Assembly: GCF_050624435.1 (NCBI RefSeq)
Contig: NC_134534.1
Coordinates: 68,719,501-68,783,500, forward strand
Origin: Tenrec ecaudatus
Lineage: Eukaryota > Chordata > Mammalia > Afrosoricida > Tenrecidae
DNA length: 64,000 nucleotides
Direction of reading: 5' to 3'
Numbering within the stretch: position 1 is the first letter of the stretch; each line of letters begins with the position of its first letter. Below, in pieces: positions 24,311 through 35,784 of the stretch. Both the position numbers and the translations under genes were made by a program. The notes below the pieces were generated by a model, which searched no databases, was not told the DNA's origin, and was given only the letters and a program-made list of their open reading frames with translations.

Positions 24311-24352
24311 TGTGTCAAAGTAGTAGAATATGTAAAAAGGTGGTTTGTCAAC

Positions 24353-24833
24353 TGTGTATTCTAGGTCCTTTTGAGAAACAAATCCACAGAAACTCGTGTA
24401 TAAGAGAGAATTTTATATAAAGGTTAAGTGCACATCAAGAAAACATCCCAACCCAGTGCTGCCCAAACCTATAAGTCCAACATTAACCCATATGTCTGAC
24501 ACCAATCCACAAGTCCTCTTCTATCTCACAAAACACATGCAATGATGCCGACTGCAGGTGCGCTGACAGGCGTCTCCACACGGCTGCTCCCACACCCAGG
24601 GCTGCATCAGGGCAGGTCCATGTGGCTTCTCCTTGGGGATGTCTTACAGGAAGTGAGCCCTGCCAGCTAAAGCTGGGAACTGGCTAAGGCAACTGTACCC
24701 TGGTCCGACCATCAGAAAGCAAGAGACCCAAGAACTAGAAAGGCGAGGCTCACGAAGCCATTTATCTCTTCGCCCTTCAATTAACCCCACGTGTGTTTAT
24801 CGTCCAGGTTGGCACCATAAACTAACTACGTCA
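24353..24833 (-). repeat. Solo LTR, ERV-L type
   Basis: The segment at 24746-24833 closely matches the 5' part of the LTR at 30012-30602 (shared GGCGAGGCTCAC, CCATTTATCTCT and ATAAACTAACTA on the plus strand). TG and CA ends can be placed at 24353 and 24833, flanked by imperfect GTCAA and GTCAG. No internal viral sequence adjoins it. Confidence 0.65.
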
Positions 24834-26934
24834 GTCAGCTATGAAGAAACCCACCCCACCCCCACCCCAGGAGTAGATTCAAACTCCCTGGGTCCCTCCG
24901 TGGAGCAGCAAGGTTCCAGTGAAGCTCCTTTGCCTCAGACAGATGCAGGCTGGGCGGCGGGTCGACCTGATGGCCGCAGGTAGGTGGGCGTAAAGTTATA
25001 ATACACTCACGTGACAAACTAAAGTATGGGGGAATCAGAGGGACTACTTTCCACTGGAACATTTCATGGGAAAATACGGAGCCGTTTGTCTGTTTCTAGC
25101 AGAGCAGAACTGAGACTAGTGACAAGCGGTCCGGTAAATCCTCTGCGGCCCAGTTTGGAGACAAGCCAGGTCGGGCACTACCTTCAGAAGACCACAGGCC
25201 CGCGTGCCCTCCCCTCCGGCAGGTGAGCAACTAAGCAGCGGGCACCAGGAAACAGCTCGGCCAGACTGGACCCTTTAGGTCAAAGAGGCGACAGGCTTCT
25301 CGATGAACTGGCCTTAGACGGGAGGCTGGCAGAGAGAGCTAGCTGTTGTGGAGCAGAGGAGTGCTTCCTCACTTCCAGAATCATCATCCAGCACCACGGC
25401 CCCCACCTCCAGAGTGGACCACGAATGCTTCCAGGGAGTTTGACCTGGGGACTGCCCGCAGAACAACACATTTCCTCCATTCAGAACAAAACGAAAATAG
25501 ATGCCCTGGAGGTAACTCCACAGAGTTTAAATGACAGGATTTGGGGGTCAATAGAGTTCCTTTCTTTAGCTAAGAGAAGAGGCCTTTCTTCTGAGGGAGA
25601 CTAGAATTTTCAACATGTCTGTTAATTGCCAAGAGTGTCTACCCTGCGCGGCAAGCGGGGATTCTTCCCCAAATGAACCCGATTGCTGTTAGCCAGCTCT
25701 TCCCTCGAATTGCAACTCCAACAAGGTCCTCTAGGGGGCTCTCAGCCCTAGGTAACTAGAACTTCAAATAGAGTCAGTGGTTCTCATTTGTGGTTCTTAT
25801 AAAGTATAGTTATAAATCCTCCATGAACACGGAATCAGTGACGACTGAAACAATGTTGCTAGGGAGGATCCTGGGTTCGGTTCCTGGAAGCCTCTGGTCA
25901 CAACATTTTCAGGCATTGTTCAATATGTAACTATGAGTATGTGCTTCTGCCTAAAAAGACTATTTAATTCATATGGTTGATCCATGCTCATTGAATTCAG
26001 AGGCAACAACACTATGCCCATGCCTGAGTAAAAATATACATGAGGAAGTTTCAAACGTTCACAGAAAAATTCCCTTTCAATTCCATTTCCCACAGATTTT
26101 TTGAAGCACCTTTCTGTGTAATGTTTGCAATTTCTCTGCAGAGATAAATCACAGCCTTCTTGGACTGAGGATCACCGGAGGGCACAACACTTGAGGGGCA
26201 TAGTGAAGTCACTCACAGCCAGACATGCAAAACCACGACCCTAAATTGACCAGGAGGTGGGGACCAGCTCAGTTCGTGGCCTGACAGCTGAACAGACAGG
26301 CAAAGCATCGCCCTCTTCCAACATCTCTGGGAATGTGTGCCTGGGGCAACTCAACATTTTCACCACTTTGCTTATTGCTGGGGAAGCACGATTAAAAACA
26401 CAATCTCTCTCAAACCCAAACAAACTTTCCACAAAACAATAGAGGAGAAAGAAAACAAATATATCACTCAGTAAGCATTTAACCAGAATGTGCCACATGT
26501 CACATAAAATTCACTAGAGAAAGGAAGAGATTTTATCCAGTCATGTAGATAAGCAGATAGAACCACTTCCATACAGTCTCAAGATCAATGATAAGGAGCT
26601 CTCCAGTTAGAAGACTTACCAGCACCATGTGTCATGTATGATCCACCCTCTATAATTGGGATAGCGACCGGTGTATCAACTGCCTTTATCCAAGGGAAAA
26701 TTTAAGTTCTTTTATCTTTGTGCCTGGATCTAGGTTGGCATCTCATCGGAGCTCATCAAGGCTGAAGTTAGGGTCACTATCTTCCTTGATAGATATCTAA
26801 AACCTGGTTTCCAGGTCTTGGAGAACTTATTCCCAGGTTACAAAGTTACAAGAGAGTTATTCAGCCTTTTAAAAATTTACACAGACTTAAAAGAGGTGGG
26901 ACAGTAATTAAAACTCCTTAAATGAGCAAGAGAC
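24834..26934. other. Longest intergenic stretch with almost no recognised repeat
   Basis: About 2.1 kb without a clear element except a possible palindromic mariner-like MITE near 26041-26112 (TTTCAAACGTTCACAG and TTTTTTGAAGCACC). It is a candidate for conserved non-coding sequence only because it has escaped recognisable insertion. No exon is supported. Confidence 0.4.
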
Positions 26935-27660
26935 TGACAAATGGTACTGGAAAAATTAAATATCCATTTACAGAAAAATGAAACAGGACCCATATCTCAC
27001 ACTGTATACAGAAATGAACTCAGGAAGGACCAATGGCCTAAGTGTAAAACCTAAAACTACCAATGAAAAAAAAGGTGAAACCCCCAGAGTTCACTGCCAT
27101 CAAGTCAATTCCAACTCACAGTGATCCCAAAGGCCAGTGTCAACTGCCCCCTGTGAATTTACAAGACTGTAAATCTTCATGGGAGTAGAAACCTCATCTT
27201 GCTCTTGAGGATCAGCTGTTGGGTTCAAACTGCTGACCTTCCAGTTAGCAACTCAGTACACAGTGAACCGTGGTCAGCAGCCCAACATGTAGCCAGCCCA
27301 CGACATGCCCATCAATGAGGAATGGACACACGCGCTATGGTGCATACACACAATAGGATACTGTGCAACATGAAAGAATAAAGATGTCTTCAAGCACGGC
27401 ATGACATGGATGCAGGTGGAGAGCCTCATGCTGAGTGAAATAAGTCAACCACAACAGGATCAATATTGTATAAGCCCACGATTATGAAAAGGTCTCTTTA
27501 CTAAGAGGGAGGGCAAGTTACTAATTTGAATATTAAGGGGAAAACAATATACAATAAGAGAGGTCAAGACAAAATGACAGCATTAGAGGAATATATTAGG
27601 AGGAATGAAAGAATTAACCGTGATAATGATAAATACTGTTTATATGTAATTCTGAAATAA
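26935..27660 (+). mobile_element. L1 3' end fragment, interrupted by an AfroSINE
   Basis: AATGGTACTGGAAAAATTAA and GGACCCATATCTCACACTG are L1 ORF2 3' sequence. After the AfroSINE, GAATGGACACACGCGCTATG and TGAGTGAAATAAGTCAACC continue the same L1. Confidence 0.75.
27081..27285 (-). repeat. AfroSINE inside an L1
   Basis: CATCAAGTCAATTCCAACTC and GGGTTCAAACTGCTGACC are present. L1 sequence lies on both sides. Confidence 0.85.
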
Positions 27661-27685
27661 TGGTATTCTGAGTGGATGCCTAGAT

Positions 27686-27901
27686 CAGGGATTCTCAACC
27701 TGGGGGTCACGACCCCTTTGGGGGGGTCAAACGACCCTTTCACAGGGGTCGCCTAAGACCATATTTCCAATGGTCTTAGTAACCGAGACACTGCTCCTCT
27801 ATCCATCTCGCCCACATGCAGATATGCCCACATAATGGTTTCACCACAACATGAGGAACTGTATTAAAGGGTCACAGCATTAAGAAGGTTGAGAGCCACT
27901 G
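27686..27901 (+). mobile_element. SPIN hAT MITE
   Basis: Ends are CAGGGATTCTCAACC and GGTTGAGAGCCACTG, flanked by GCCTAGAT and GCCTAGAA. It keeps a segment with CGAGACACTGCTCC that several shorter copies have lost. It lies in an L1 3' region. Confidence 0.9.
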
Positions 27902-28099
27902 GCCTAGAAAAATGCACTAGTTGAACTGGTGTGGGAAGGAGAATGAGACTACACCCATAAATAAACAGATCTAGAATATATATTACATACTAGAAAGCTA
28001 AACACTTCTTAGAATAATCAACCATTTGAATTCAAAAGGGCAGTACTTGCCCAAGGACAAAGTTTAGAAGCCAGGAAGGTTAGGAGCCCCAGTCCAAGA

Positions 28100-28560
28100 A
28101 GAGTTAATTCTGATAACAAGGCCCTGCCTCCATACTCACCTTCATGAAATGATGACTGCAGATAAGGGCGCTGAAGCACAGTGTAGTGAAGAAAGCTGAT
28201 GGTGCCTGGCTATCAATCAAACGCATGCCTGGGGTCTTCAAGGCTTGTATTCAAACAAGCAGCCATCTAAGCAAGGAGTCAACTAAGTCCACATGGGAAA
28301 ACAAACAAACAAACAAAAACACACCAGCTTGTGTGATCCAGAGATGACCATACTTTCAGATAGAGATTGTAATCTTGATTGCGCTGGATGGAACTTGATA
28401 CTTGGTCAATTGACCTCCCTCTTGACCCAACCTGAAATTGTTCTGAATTCAAGTATTTCTTGCTTGTTTCATGATAAAAATGTCTTCCCTGGCTTTTAAA
28501 ATATAGATGGGAGTAAAAAAATTTATAGATAGATGGGGTCTTTTCTTTCTTACTCATTAT
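28100..28560 (+). mobile_element. Family T-related fragment
   Basis: CTGATGGTGCCTGGCTATCA and GGGGTCTTCAAGGCTTG mark the internal unit. The 3' portion (CTTGGTCAATTGAC, GCTTGTTTCATGA) matches a second repeat at about 41090-41170 rather than the usual 3' end. Confidence 0.55.
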
Positions 28561-29639
28561 TTGTACTTTTACCTTTATATTATTTTATCCTTACCACTTT
28601 GATTTTGATTGTTTTTGTCGGGTTTTATTTATTTCTGCTCTAATATTTGTTATTTCTTTGTGTCTGGTGACTGAAGGTATACTTATTTTGCTGCTCTTTA
28701 ATTTCATTTTTGGAAAGGCTGGGTTATGGTATTGATTTTGGTTCCTTCTTTTTTAATAGATAATGCAAACCAGGATCCGGCAACAGTAAGAACGAAGTTA
28801 CTGGTCCATGTCAGCTCTGTTCCTCCTCCAGCAGCCAAATCTCTCACCCTCAGTCCCTCAGTCACCTGGTCCTGTGGCCTATGACCGCTTGGGTTGGGAA
28901 ACCTGCCTACCACTCTGCCTCACAGTGTCTTGTTCTTGGCGCTGCTCCTGTCGTGTCTCATGGTTCCTCGCCTCTGCCTCTGGTCTCGGTCTGGCTTTTG
29001 GCTACATCTCATGGTCTTCGAACCATAATCTCTGGTACTGCTGGTCTCTGCCTCTGCCACTTCATCAGGGATCTCGAATGTACTTTTCTTCCAATGGTCC
29101 TGGGGCTTTCTGTCTGCTTCGGAAGTGACTGGTATACACAGTAATGACTTTGAGATGTGACTTTTTTTCTTTTGTGGACTAGATCTTCAAGGAAACAAAG
29201 GGTGTGACTTGAATCACCCTTTCTACTAAATTTGAGCCCAACTTTTACCTTCATCCTGCCCATTAGTATAGCAGAGAATCCCCTCACAAATAGGATGAAA
29301 GCTGCAGGAATAGAAGCCAGAATTTGTAATATACCACACGGGATTATGGCTAGAGAAGTCATATGACCAGACTATATCTCATTATTGTTTATGTTTACTA
29401 AACTGTTGATTTTTCTCTTTTTTATTTTAATAAGCTCTCTTCATTTTAAGTTATGCTGCAATTTATTATTTTCTTCCCAAGTTTGAAACTATCAGTTCCA
29501 TCTAGACTTCATCTTGTCTTCCCATCATTTAGAAGTCAAATAACTTTATTCTCTATTCCCTCCTTTTACTGCATTGTTGTCTTCATTTACAAATCGATCC
29601 CTCTTATTCACTACATTCTGCGCTATAGGTTGATTTTAC
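28561..29639. other. Intergenic, unrecognised
   Basis: Open frames here (such as 28808-29128) lack domains and codon bias. Part may be diverged L1 sequence. No gene is supported. Confidence 0.4.
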
Positions 29640-29790
29640 TCATTGTTGTTGCCTTGTGGTTGATTCCGACTCATAGTGACCCTGTGCACAACAGAACAAG
29701 CACTGCAGTGCCACGCTTCCTCACAGATGTTCCTCGGCCGGAGCCCATTGCTGCAGCCACTGCGTTAACTCGTCTTCTTGTGTATCTCGG
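29640..29790 (-). mobile_element. RTE LINE 3' end fragment
   Basis: The plus strand reads TTGTTGTTGCCTTGTGGTTG then TGATTCCGACTCATAGTGAC, the complement of the RTE 3' end. Confidence 0.6.
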
Positions 29791-30011
29791 TTGGCTTCTG
29801 GGTGATATGTTAACCTTGCATTATTGTCCGCTGTAATGATTCTATGTTTGAAGAAGTCCTTTTGCTGTTTCTCGTAAAGGACGTCTGGGTTTTACAAATT
29901 CCATTCATTTTAATTTATGTAGAAATGTTCTAATGTCACCGTCATTCTTGAGAGACAGTTGGGATCCATGATTCTTGGTTGGCAATTTCTTTTCTTTCAG
30001 AGTTTTGTATC

Positions 30012-30602
30012 TGTGTTAGACAGGGTTCTCTCGAGAGACAAAACCAGATTGCTAGTAATTTTATATATACATAAAGATAGATATATATAACACAAGACAT
30101 AAACTGGTACATTATATACAGATAGACAGATAATACAAGAAATGAACAGTTAAATTATAAAGCTGTACAAATGGCTCAGTGTGACTCACTCCCGTGAGAG
30201 AGTTGTGAGACACTGGCAGTCCTTCAAGTCTTGAGAGCTGCCAGGTAGTCCTCTGTAGAGAGAGCTAGGCTGTCCCAGCACAGGCAGCAAACATCCAGGC
30301 AGGTCACCAACCGTCAGCCAGGTCACCAATAGTCAGTCCCCAGCTCCAGAGATGTACATTCCAATCATGTGGTCTTAAAGGGACCTCAACGTACAGAGAC
30401 ACAGACCACAGGTTAGGCATCCCATAGGTAGTGTAGCCTGTAAATTGAGGCACAGAACAAGCAAGGCAGCTGCACACTGGTCCGATGATCAAAGAGCAAG
30501 AGACAAGAAAGGCGAGGCTCACCAAGCCATTTATCTCTCCGCCCTTCAATTAATCCCACTTGTGTTTATGAGCCAGGCTGGCACAATAAACTAACTATCT
30601 CA
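30012..30602 (-). repeat. 3' LTR of the ERV-L provirus (MLT2/MT2-like)
   Basis: On the minus strand it begins TGAGATAGTTAG and ends with CTCTCGAGAGAACCCTG followed by TCTAACACA, the usual end of ERV-L LTRs. A purine-rich tract with GGCAAGGGG lies just before it, where the polypurine tract of a provirus should be. Confidence 0.75.
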
Positions 30603-30843
30603 ATCTACCCCTTGCCAACCTGGCACCTGTACACAATTCTTTAGCCATATATAATTATATAATTTATGGACATTGATGAAATCACACTTATACTTATCAT
30701 CAATCATCTATCATACATATAAATGAAAACACACTGAGTCCAATTGTATCTGATATATCATACCTGAACAAAGGAAAGATATGCAATAAGCACATAAAAA
30801 GAAAATACCATGACAATTACAAACCTCGCCTTTCCAACTGATT

Positions 30844-32172
30844 TCATGGTCGTAATTGATAGGTAGATCTACCTTCCTCTACTACCCATTGTGTATTACC
30901 TTTGCCCTCAGCAAGTACCTCAGCTGGCTGTGGTTTTTTGCCTGGTGGGGTGACCCAGACCTTTTTTCCTGAGAGGTCTGAGTCATTAGACGTCCTGTCA
31001 GGATTGGGTTGCTGTAACTTACCATTTACTTTAATAACAGGGCATGGTAACACTAAGAGTCGGCCTATGGGATCTCCTGGATTCCAGACATATTCTTCTT
31101 TACCTCCATTATGTAACACCAGTCCAATTTCTCCTTGGTATCCAGGATCAATTATACCACTTAGTACAGTGACACCCTTCCTGGCCTGTTGATCCAAAGG
31201 CATGAGAAGCCCAAAGTGGCCAGGGGGCATTCTCAGCTGCCAGTTCAGTGGAATCCGTGCTGTGTTTCTGGGTGGGAGAGTTCCTTCCTTCGGGACCAGG
31301 ACCTCCAGGCCTGAGGAACACAGGGTTGCTGGGACAGGAAGCAAAAATGCTGCAAGGGGATCACTAGGAGTAATAGTGAGTGGTGCCACTCCAGCTTCCA
31401 CCCCTTGGTTTCTGGACCCATGAATTCTGGCTATTGGAGACACAGCACCATATATTGGCCACTGGTTTAGAGCGTATACAGCTTCCTGGAGAACATTGCC
31501 CCAGCCCTGCAAGTTGTTGCCACCTAGTTGGCGCCGTAATTGTGTCTTTGGGAGCCCATTCCATTGTTCTATCAAGCCAGCAGCTTCAGGATGATGAGGA
31601 ACATGATACGACCAGTGGATCCCATGGGAATGGGCCCATTGCCGCAATGTATTTGCTGTGAAATGAGTTCCTTGATCTGAAGCAATGCTAAGTGGGATGC
31701 CATGCCGGTGGATGAGGCATTCTATAAGTCCACGAATAGTAGTTTTGGCAGAAGCATCGCGTGCAAGGAAGGCAAATCCATATCCAGAGTAGGTGTCTAT
31801 TCCAGTAAGAACAAAACGCTGTCGCCTCCATGATGGAAGTGGTCCTATGTAATCAACCTGCCACCAAGTTGCTGGTTGATCTCCCCAAGGAATGGTCCCA
31901 TATCATGGACTTAATGTTGGTTTCTGCTGCTGGCAAATGGGGCACTCAGCGGTGACAGTGACCAAGTCAACCTTGGTGAGTGGAAGTCCATGTTGCTGTG
32001 TCCATGCACAACCTCCATCCCTGCCACCATGTCCACTTTGTTCATGTGCCCACTGGGCGATAACAGGAGTGGCAGAGGAAAGAGGAGGACCAATCCCCAC
32101 AGTGTGTGTCATCTTATCCAGTTGATTATTAAAGTCCTCCTCTTCAGAGGTAATCCTTTGGTGAGTGTTCAC
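30844..32172 (-). pseudogene. ERV-L pol remnant: integrase plus C-terminal dUTPase, one internal stop
   Basis: The frame is open from 32172 to a TGA at 31903-31905, and then again in the same frame to 30844. Visible features are the H/C zinc-binding pattern ending CPICQQ, the catalytic-core motifs around VDYIG, SDQGTHF and the HPEAAGLIEQWN helix (a D,D,E arrangement), and farther on a dUTPase-like region with GIIDPGYQGEIG. In host retroviral families integrase joins viral DNA to the chromosome and dUTPase hydrolyses dUTP. This copy is 5'-truncated and interrupted, so it is a fossil, though only one stop is seen across about 440 codons. Confidence 0.85.
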
Positions 32173-32904
32173 GTGAGATACAATTACCTGTACTTTCTTG
32201 GTCTATCCACATACCTCTTCCCCACACCTCCTTATCACCATTTTTGTTGTGAGACTGTATATGTCATGCCATTCCCTTTTTTTGCTGAGAAAGTAGAGCT
32301 TTGTTTCACTTGTGCTTCCTTGTGAATAATTTGACATTTCCCCCCATCTGTTTTCAGGAGCCTTTCCTTGTCTTTGTTTGGAGAAGTTTTCTTTTCATAT
32401 GTCTTGCTGATTTTTGGGGGGACGTATATCCTGTTTGGGGTTCACTGAACTTCATGATGGTGTCCCACATAATTCTTAGTCTTTCTTCTTTTGTATGTGT
32501 TGTTGTTTCTCTGATTGTATTCAGTGGAATGTGCAGTATGCCCAGGTATAATGTACATTTCTGGCCTATTGTTTCCTAGAGGTACTTTCTCTGGGTAGTT
32601 TCTTCATACGCATCGTTTCCTATGCAGCAACCTTCTGCATAGGAGGCTGGCATTCTGCCCCACAAATTCTAATCATTTTAGCCCACTAAAGCACCGGTCT
32701 CTGTCTCTTCGACACATTGAGACCAATGGGCTTGATTTGGGTTCACTTTTGTGTTCTGCCGCCTCGAAACTGCCTATAGACAGTTCAGCAATCATAATAT
32801 TCATCTTGTGTATTTCCTTCCTCTTAGTGTCTTGGTCAACTAACAGCTGCTATAGCGGAAATACCGTATGTGGATAGTTTTCCTTTTCCTCTACCACACC
32901 TCCC

Positions 32905-33092
32905 TGACATTGAGTCAATTCTGACACAATAAGACAGGGTGGAACTGCCCTATTGGGTTTCAGAGACTGTAACTCTTTACAGGAATAGAAAGGCTCATCA
33001 TTCTCCCAAAAGTGACTGATGGTTTCTAACTGATGACCTTGAAATTCATAGCCCAATGTGTAACCCCCCACTTGGCCAACAGGGCTCCTAGA
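32905..33092 (-). repeat. AfroSINE
   Basis: ACAGGGTGGAACTGCCCTAT, ACTCTTTACAGGAATAGAAA and GGCCAACAGGGCTCCTAG are present. Confidence 0.85.
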
Positions 33093-33831
33093 AATATCAA
33101 TTCAGAAGTCCAGCTCTAGGGGAAGGTCATGGCCTCCTTTTAGTATCCGTGGGCCTGGGGTTCCTTGGAGTTCTCTCTGTGTCCTGGCATCACTCTTTCC
33201 CTGGATCTAAGAGGGCTTCAGAAGCGGGGCCTTGGGTCCAAACAACATGCTCCACTCACAACTCTTCTTTCCTGGTGTTAGTTAGGTCCCTGTCCTTTTT
33301 GCTTGCTCAAGTTAGAGTGTGACTTGTGTTACACTATTTTGTAAAGTGGTGACTCAAGATGCATCTCACAGTGGTCGTTCCTTATTAACATATAGAGGTT
33401 AGAATTTAAAAAACATGGCAAATGGAGGAAAATTACATCACAACTGCTCACAAAATGAAGGACAACCATACTACAGTGGGAATCACGGTCTAGTCAAACT
33501 GACAGCTATCGTGAGGGGCACAATTTAATCCATGAGACTTAGGGATCACAGTCCTGTTGCCTGTGGCTCAACACTGAAGACAGTTGATTCATCTTCTGGC
33601 TACAGGCAGAGGGCAATTCATGTGGCACTCAAATACTTCATGGGTGGGACAATAATCCCATGTAACAGTGTTTGAAAACTCTCATACATTGCTAGAATCA
33701 AGTTTCTAGACTCAAGTTTCTTGCTTAGTCTGCATTCTTGGTACTATGTATTTGCTTAACATTGTATGAGCCGCCACCTTGGAGTAAATCTACTTACATA
33801 TTTGTTTCCTGATATCACTTCTCCAGAGGGC

Positions 33832-34015
33832 TTACTCAAACTCACTGCTATCGAGTGAACTCTGACTCACGGCAACCCTACCTGTTTCCAAGACCATACC
33901 TCTGCACAGGAATATAAAGCTTCATTTGTCTCTCCCAGCGCAGCTGATGGTTTTGAACTGCTGTCCTTGTGCTTAGCAGCGCAGTGTGTAACCCACTGTG
34001 CCACCAGGGCTCCTT
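33832..34015 (-). repeat. AfroSINE
   Basis: ACTCACTGCTATCGAGTGAA, TTTTGAACTGCTGTCC and GTGCCACCAGGGCTCCTTAA are present, so it is nearly full length. Confidence 0.88.
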
Positions 34016-35149
34016 AAGAGAGAACTCAGACTAAGAAAATAGGTATAAATCCACTTTTTTTCCTCTTTATGGCTTCTATTGTTATGAACCAGAACAACCA
34101 TCTCCATCAGTTATTTAAGGCAGAACTAGAAACTTCCAAACCCACACTATAAGAAATAAAAATTGTATGTTCATTTCCCTTAACAAGAGGTGATTTCAGA
34201 ATCGGTAAGTGTTCTCACTGTTTGTTTACTTACTTTATTTGAGGAAAAGACTTTCCACAGTCCATAGTTCCCATGGAAATTCAACTGTGACCCCTGCTCT
34301 GTGTAAGACCTTAACCTGGGACTCCTCCTGAGGCCTCTTGCATCCTGACCTTCAGCAGACAACTGAGTAACACACTACGTCTGAGCTCAATTTCATAGAA
34401 AGCCCCACAAATAGAGTTCCATGCTTTCTTGAGAAACTAGATTTTACCCACTGAGGCTCTGCTTTTCTTACTGAACATACTTAAAAATGCTTAGTGAAAT
34501 TATGTCCTCCATCACCTCTTACCTTTATCTTGTCCTTCCTTAGAATGAACACTATTGGCTAAAAGGGTAAGAGGGGGGAAAAAATAGTCAGTGAATGGGA
34601 ATCCCAGTAAGTCCTTGACACAAGGACTGTCCAGTTTAAAGTCTGATCAGGCTGGTGACCCTCAGTAGACAATGCCCAAGGTGAGCAACCATCGAAATGC
34701 CTTACAAAGTTTGTTTTTCCTCTGGCCTATCTTTGTGTCCACGAGAATTGATTTGGGAGAAAAACAACTTTCAAAAAAAAATTGATCCCTAGGAATTGCC
34801 ACTATTAGATCTGTGGTTGGAGATAGCTAACCTTTGACTAAGGGCTAAAAATGTATAAGCAACACATTTAGTTGACTAATTATTATCAATTCTCATGAGA
34901 TCACCTTAGTCTGAGCCTTCCAGCAGGCTGGACACTTGTTTCTAACATATTTTCATTATAATCCGTATCTTTGCACATATATCACAAAATGATCCAGTTT
35001 ACCAAGTGCTGACTTCAAAGAACGTTCATTATGACTAAAACTGTCTCTCTTTTTTTTTTGAAGGTAGAAGAATTTATTGGATGTAATTTGTTTACATTTA
35101 AATTCTACATGTGTATGACATTCTCCTTGATTAAATAGTGTGCATTTAT
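34016..35149. other. Intergenic, nothing recognised
   Basis: AT-rich sequence with no element or exon that I can identify. Confidence 0.4.
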
Positions 35150-35162
35150 CAAAATGACTTTT

Positions 35163-35260
35163 TAAAAAATTATTTAAAAACATTTTATTGGGGGCTCATA
35201 CAACTCTTATCACAATCCATCCATCTATCCATTGTGTCAAGCACATTTGTACATTTGTTG
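35163..35260 (-). mobile_element. Very short family T 3' fragment (about 98 bp)
   Basis: It is flanked by CAAAATGACTTTT at 35150-35162 and 35261-35273. The insert reads ACATTTTATTGGGGGCTCAT on the plus strand, the complement of the family 3' end. Confidence 0.88.
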
Positions 35261-35784
35261 CAAAATGACTTTTAATCTCAGAATAATTTCTCTCTGAACA
35301 GCATTGATTATGGGAGAGTCTATTAAAGCTCCTTGATGGAAACAGAAGCTAGCTAGCTGTCCTGATAACATTTTGGAATTCCAATAAAGAAAAAAAATTC
35401 AACATTTTAAAACAAAAAATATAAAGCAACATATGTAAACACATTTGCACATATACTTTTCATTTACCCTTTCATGGATAAAAACTTATGTGTGTATTCA
35501 TACAATTTGTGAACAACAAAACTACACTATCTTTTTTTTCTCTCTTCTTCTTAAGGTGGGGGTTTATAGCCACTCTATTCTGAGCTTAACCTTTCTGTGT
35601 GTGTCAGTAGTGGAACGATCCGCCCTTTTGACTTGCAAAGGGTGAACAGAAAGCTACTATATTTCTCTAGGACATTTATAAAGAGTTATCTTCACCTTGA
35701 GAAGAAACTGAGTAAAAATAAATGTCCACAAAACTGTCTCTTAAGAGCATATTAAAACAAAAAAGCAAGAAATGGGTAACGGGG

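Larger units (their letters stand above)
30012..32180 (-). mobile_element. ERV-L (class III) provirus, 5'-truncated, with 3' LTR
   Basis: Reading the minus strand from 32172 down: an integrase zinc-binding region, the integrase catalytic core, a dUTPase-like domain, about 240 nt without an env gene, then an LTR. The order integrase then dUTPase, with no env, is characteristic of ERV-L/MERV-L-type elements. Reverse transcriptase, gag and the 5' LTR are absent, so the copy is broken at its 5' side near 32175. The sequence on both sides resembles antisense L1, so the provirus appears to have landed in an old L1. Confidence 0.85.
29830..32640 (-). mobile_element. Antisense L1 fragment split by the ERV-L provirus
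   Basis: Plus-strand L1-like text before 30012 (GGCAATTTCTTTTCTTTCAG) and after 32180 (TATATGTCATGCCATTCCC, TTTGCTGAGAAAGTAGAG) reads as one antisense L1 3' region around the provirus. Confidence 0.55.

Noticed and set aside
31202-31661. Plus-strand open frames across the ERV-L region
   Set aside because: They are antisense to the integrase-dUTPase frame and have no independent support.
33360-33550. LTR-like stretch with CAATTTAATCCATGAG
   Set aside because: It resembles old mammalian LTR internal words, but no ends, duplication or second copy support it.
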